Assembly: GCA_004376375.1 (NCBI GenBank)
Contig: SOJX01000118.1
Location: forward strand, 26,196-90,195
Direction of reading: 5' to 3'
DNA length: 64,000 bases
Origin: Planctomycetota bacterium
GTDB taxonomy: Bacteria; Planctomycetota; E44-bin39
Shown here: positions 61,473-64,000 of the stretch, in pieces
Numbering within the stretch: position 1 is the stretch's first letter
Layout of the letters: every line of letters starts with the position of its first letter
Translations under genes and position numbers: made by a program
The notes under the pieces: generated by a model
What the model was told of the DNA's origin: nothing
Databases searched by the model: none
The model's input: only the letters and a program-made list of their open reading frames with translations

Positions 61473-62798
61473 ATGCTTGACAGAAAACGCATTCTCAATG
61501 ACCCCGACGGCGTAAAGGCAGGTATCGCGAAAAAAGGCGCCGATCCAAATTTGATTGATAAATATTTAACATTTGAAAATTGGCGCCGAGAATATGTTGA
61601 TGAAGAGGGGCGTCTTAACGCTGAAAAGAAACGTCACTCGAAAAACATTAACCATTTTATGAAGGCAAATAATCCTGCGCTCGCTCAAGATATTGAAAAC
61701 ATTAAAGCAAAAGTCGAAAAGATTAAAGATCGCCTTGCCGAGTTATCAGGTATGAGAAGAGAAACTGATGAGTTTTTAAGTGAAATAGCATTAAAGATTC
61801 CTAATATTCCGCACGAGTCCGTGCCCGTCGGTGAGGGCGAGGACGATAACGTGTTCCTGCGCTTCGGTAAAGTCGAAGAAAAACCTGCCCTCGATTTCGA
61901 GCCGAAACCGCACTGGGAGCTCGGCGAATCATTGGGCATACTAGATTTGCCCGCAGGCGCGCGGATTGCCGGCTCCGGCTTTCCCGTTTTCAAAGGTCTC
62001 GGCGCACGACTGGTGCGCGCGCTCATGTCCTACATGATCGACATGCACACCCGGCAGCACGGCCACACCGAAATCTGGGGACCGTGCGTCGTAAACACTG
62101 ACTCGATGACCGGCACCGGCCAGCTTCCTAAATTCGTCGAAGACATGTACCAGCTCGGCAAGACCGATTCCGAAGGCGGCGACTGGTCGGGCGACGGGCT
62201 GTGGCTTGCGCCGACGGCCGAGGTGCCGGTAACAAACATGCTTCGCGGCGTCAACCTGGTCGAGGACGATTTGCCGATACGCTACGTAGCCTACACGCCC
62301 AATTTCCGCCGCGAAGCCGGCGCGGCCGGCAAAGACACGCGCGGCATTATCCGCATCCACCAGTTTGATAAAGTAGAACTCGTCCATTTTACAACGCCGG
62401 AAAAATCCTACGAACATCTGGAAGAAATCACGAAATGCGCCGAAGCCGTCCTCGACGGCCTCGGCCTGCACTACCGCGTGCGGCTCCTGTGCACGGGCGA
62501 CATGACGTTCGCCGGTGTGAAGACGTACGACATCGAGGCCTGGGCGCCCGGCGTCGACAGGTATCTGGAAGTTTCTTCCATAACCAATTTCGAAGATTTT
62601 CAGGCCCGCCGCACCGGCATCCGCTACCGCGGCAAAGACGGAAAAATGCATTTCGCCCACACCCTGAACGGCTCCGGCGTCGCCTTCCCCCGCCTCATCA
62701 TCGCCCTCCTCGAAACCTGCCAGCAGAAAGACGGGTCGGTGAAAATCCCGGAAAAACTGATTTCATATATGGGTGTAGAGCGCATTAATGCAATTTAG
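61473..62798 (+). CDS. serS: seryl-tRNA synthetase
   Basis: The 441-residue class II synthetase starts 15 bases after the REP-like element. Its N-terminal coiled-coil arm runs from about residue 30 to 105 (RNAEKKRHSKNINH ... RRETDEFLSEIALKIPN). The catalytic core has motif 2 APTAEVPVTNMLRGV and FRREAGAAGKDTRGIIRIHQF, plus motif 3 TLNGSGVAFPRLIIALLET, all intact. The segment encoding the arm (about 61536-61812) is clearly more AT-rich than the rest of the gene and the neighbours. No strong ribosome-binding site is seen. The protein should be fully functional. Confidence 0.94.
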   Translation: MLDRKRILNDPDGVKAGIAKKGADPNLIDKYLTFENWRREYVDEEGRLNAEKKRHSKNINHFMKANNPALAQDIENIKAKVEKIKDRLAELSGMRRETDEFLSEIALKIPNIPHESVPVGEGEDDNVFLRFGKVEEKPALDFEPKPHWELGESLGILDLPAGARIAGSGFPVFKGLGARLVRALMSYMIDMHTRQHGHTEIWGPCVVNTDSMTGTGQLPKFVEDMYQLGKTDSEGGDWSGDGLWLAPTAEVPVTNMLRGVNLVEDDLPIRYVAYTPNFRREAGAAGKDTRGIIRIHQFDKVELVHFTTPEKSYEHLEEITKCAEAVLDGLGLHYRVRLLCTGDMTFAGVKTYDIEAWAPGVDRYLEVSSITNFEDFQARRTGIRYRGKDGKMHFAHTLNGSGVAFPRLIIALLETCQQKDGSVKIPEKLISYMGVERINAI

Positions 62799-62809
62799 GA
62801 TTCCGCGAA

Positions 62810-63469
62810 ATGGGACAGCAGGATAAATTACTTTCTGAACAGTATCTTGGTTGGATTCGCAACCAGTTGCCATACGCAGTAATGTGTGCAGACGCAACCC
62901 GTGATCGTGATGTTATGGCCCTAGCATATAAAAAAGGATTTGGCAGAATAAACCTGGGCAACGGAAATGATGTATATGCACAAGAATACTATAAAGACTA
63001 TATTGCTGAGTATAATGATGATCAATTCATAACGAATAGGACACTTGATGGATTTCTGCTCCTGATTGGATCATACAGGGAAGCATTTGAAATATTCTCA
63101 TATCAAAAAGTAATAGATAAAATTTTCAAGAAAGACTTAAAGACACTCTTTAAAGATTTTTCCACAAAGCTTGCTTGGAGGGATAGAGCAAAATACTGGC
63201 AAGATTTGGACATTAAGTACCCGCATGATATGCAAAAATACAAACTATGTCAGAGATTAAGAAACGCTGTTGCGCACGGCAACAACGATGAGATAACCGA
63301 TGCTGGAGAAGCAATATACAAACACTTTAAAATATATGGCAGATTTAATGTTGGGGCACCAGAACCACGTATCGATACAAATACATTTCATTTTGTTACA
63401 CATTTCTGGATCGAATGCATCGAATACCTCCGTGATGAAATTAAAAATGTCCATGAAATCGACGTCTGA
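62810..63469 (+). CDS. HEPN-like domain protein
   Basis: This 219-residue protein contains the motif RLRNAVAHGNN at about residues 153-163, the R-N-x3-H pattern of HEPN domains, many of which are RNases in toxin or defence systems. The surrounding helices (FKDFSTKLAWRDRAKYWQ before, GEAIYKHFKIYG after) fit a helical bundle. The gene is strikingly AT-rich next to serS, suggesting recent acquisition. AGGA lies 9 bases before ATG 62810. No MNT nucleotidyltransferase partner is visible; the next feature downstream is a REP element and a RAYT transposase. Whether it is an active RNase is unknown. Confidence 0.68.
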   Translation: MGQQDKLLSEQYLGWIRNQLPYAVMCADATRDRDVMALAYKKGFGRINLGNGNDVYAQEYYKDYIAEYNDDQFITNRTLDGFLLLIGSYREAFEIFSYQKVIDKIFKKDLKTLFKDFSTKLAWRDRAKYWQDLDIKYPHDMQKYKLCQRLRNAVAHGNNDEITDAGEAIYKHFKIYGRFNVGAPEPRIDTNTFHFVTHFWIECIEYLRDEIKNVHEIDV

Positions 63470-63471
63470 TT

Positions 63472-63566
63472 GTAGGGGCGACGCGCTGCGTCGCCCGCGA
63501 ATGCGGACTGGCGGCCCGCCGCGTCGCCCGCGAATGCGGACGGGCGACCCGCCGGGTCGCCCCTAC
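63472..63566. repeat. REP-like palindromic element with internal direct repeat
   Basis: The element starts gtaggggcgacgcgctgcgtcgccc and ends gggcgacccgccgggtcgcccctac, with outer ends matching those at 10940 and 61391. Inside, a block beginning gcgtcgcccgcgaatgcgga occurs twice. It begins 2 bases after the HEPN stop and ends 27 bases before the RAYT start. Confidence 0.88.
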
Positions 63567-63593
63567 AGACCACAAAGCGTTCAGGTGCGTTGC

Positions 63594-63959
63594 ATGAACG
63601 AAGATAATGAACTGCCGAAACGCCGTTCAGTCCGGCTGGAGAATTACGATTACTCTAACGAGGGCGCGTATTTCGTCACGATATGCATACAGGACATAAA
63701 TTTCCTGCTCGGAAAAATTGTCAATGAAAAAATAGCATTGAACAAGTTTGGGAAAATTGTTAAAGAAGAATGGTTTCGTGGAAAAGCGGTTCGTAGTTAT
63801 GTCGACTTGGATGAATTCGTTATCATGCCAAATCACATCCACGGCATAATCGCGATAACCGAAAATGTAGGGGCGACGCGATGCGTCGCCCGTGTATGCG
63901 GGCGGGCGACCCACCGGGGGGGCCCCAAAAAAAAAAACAAAAGGACAAAAACCGGATAA
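63594..63959 (+). mobile_element. RAYT (REP-associated Y1 transposase), incomplete at the contig end
   Basis: The frame from ATG 63594 encodes a Y1 transposase N-terminus: RSVRLENYDYSNEGAYFVT, then CIQDINFLLGKI and the HUH motif VIMPNHIHGII. After AITENV the frame continues through a REP-like palindrome (63867 on), so the palindrome is translated as VGATRCVARVCGRATH. The catalytic Tyr, normally further downstream, is not reached because from about 63918 the sequence degenerates into homopolymers. RAYTs recognise and move REP elements, and four such elements are in this window. Confidence 0.82.
63867..63920. repeat. REP-like palindrome inside the RAYT frame
   Basis: It begins gtaggggcgacgcgatgcgtcgccc, closely matching the first part of the element at 63472. 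The expected closing half is lost in the low-quality end of the contig. Confidence 0.75.
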
Positions 63960-64000
63960 AAAAGGGGCAAAAATTTTTGAATTATATAAAAAATTTAAAA
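63918..64000. other. probable low-quality contig end
   Basis: The last 80 bases are long runs of g, c, a and t with no coding logic and break the REP element in mid-sequence. A contig ending at a repeated element is a common assembly artefact. Confidence 0.7.

Overview
This window is most likely a contig from an uncultured bacterium of mid-range GC, probably in the Planctomycetota/PVC sphere. Support for that is indirect: a HEAT-repeat protein with N-terminal zinc ribbons, a membrane protein fused to a spermidine-synthase-like domain, many TPR and GT-C membrane proteins, and a three-gene GH57 glycogen island. The phylum is an inference, not a measurement. Genes are dense. No tRNA, rRNA or CRISPR array was seen, and no gene-free stretch exceeds 300 bases; the longest (8726-9020) is filled by repeats.

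Layout. 1-612: end of an unrecognised gene. 687-7175 (minus): an iron-sulfur-flavoprotein-like reductase, tyrS, an acyl-CoA dehydrogenase and fixABCX (quinone-linked, possibly bifurcating electron transfer). 7391-22066 (plus): two PilT-like ATPases, a TMTC-like TPR membrane protein, a zinc-ribbon/HEAT protein, a spermidine-synthase-like membrane fusion, a lipoprotein and a secreted TPR-like protein, ending at a strong bidirectional terminator. 22115-27923 (minus): a tightly coupled heme operon of radical SAM protein, hemE, a TPR protein, hemH and hemG. 28107-28730: a small orphan gene. 28786-40308 (minus): a glycogen/alpha-glucan island with three GH57 enzymes, DUF4912, glgA, glgC, galT and a methyltransferase. 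40464-49746 (minus): recQ, an M23 peptidase and three GT-C-type membrane glycosyltransferase-like genes. 50022-52298: a GAF-PilB/GspE ATPase. 52341-59076 (minus): a methyltransferase, a stand-alone LacI-type HTH protein, a giant 2-hydroxyacyl-CoA-dehydratase-type activase and a TPR protein. 59302-62798: an MTAP-family phosphorylase, an amidohydrolase deaminase and serS. 62810-64000: an AT-rich HEPN-like gene and a RAYT transposase cut by the contig end.

Two repeat systems run through the window. The first is seven intergenic arrays with a strict 7-base period (8 in one case). Each has a complementary or near-complementary array a short distance away. The arrays differ in sequence but share the design, and they often supply stop codons or spurious N-terminal extensions to neighbouring genes. 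The second is a palindromic element family (gtaggggc ... gcccctac) at four places, one inside a coding sequence and one inside a RAYT transposase gene, which looks like a REP/RAYT pair.

The most interesting metabolic reading is the heme operon. Its gene order matches the coproporphyrin-dependent hemEHY cluster, but the first gene is an AhbD/NirJ-like radical SAM protein, which could replace ChdC in the last step. A second is the phosphorylase/deaminase pair, whose active-site Asn points to methylthioinosine rather than methylthioadenosine. Canonical sigma70-type promoters (TTGxxx, 16-18 bases, TAxxxT) can be read in front of many transcription units and were used to choose several starts.
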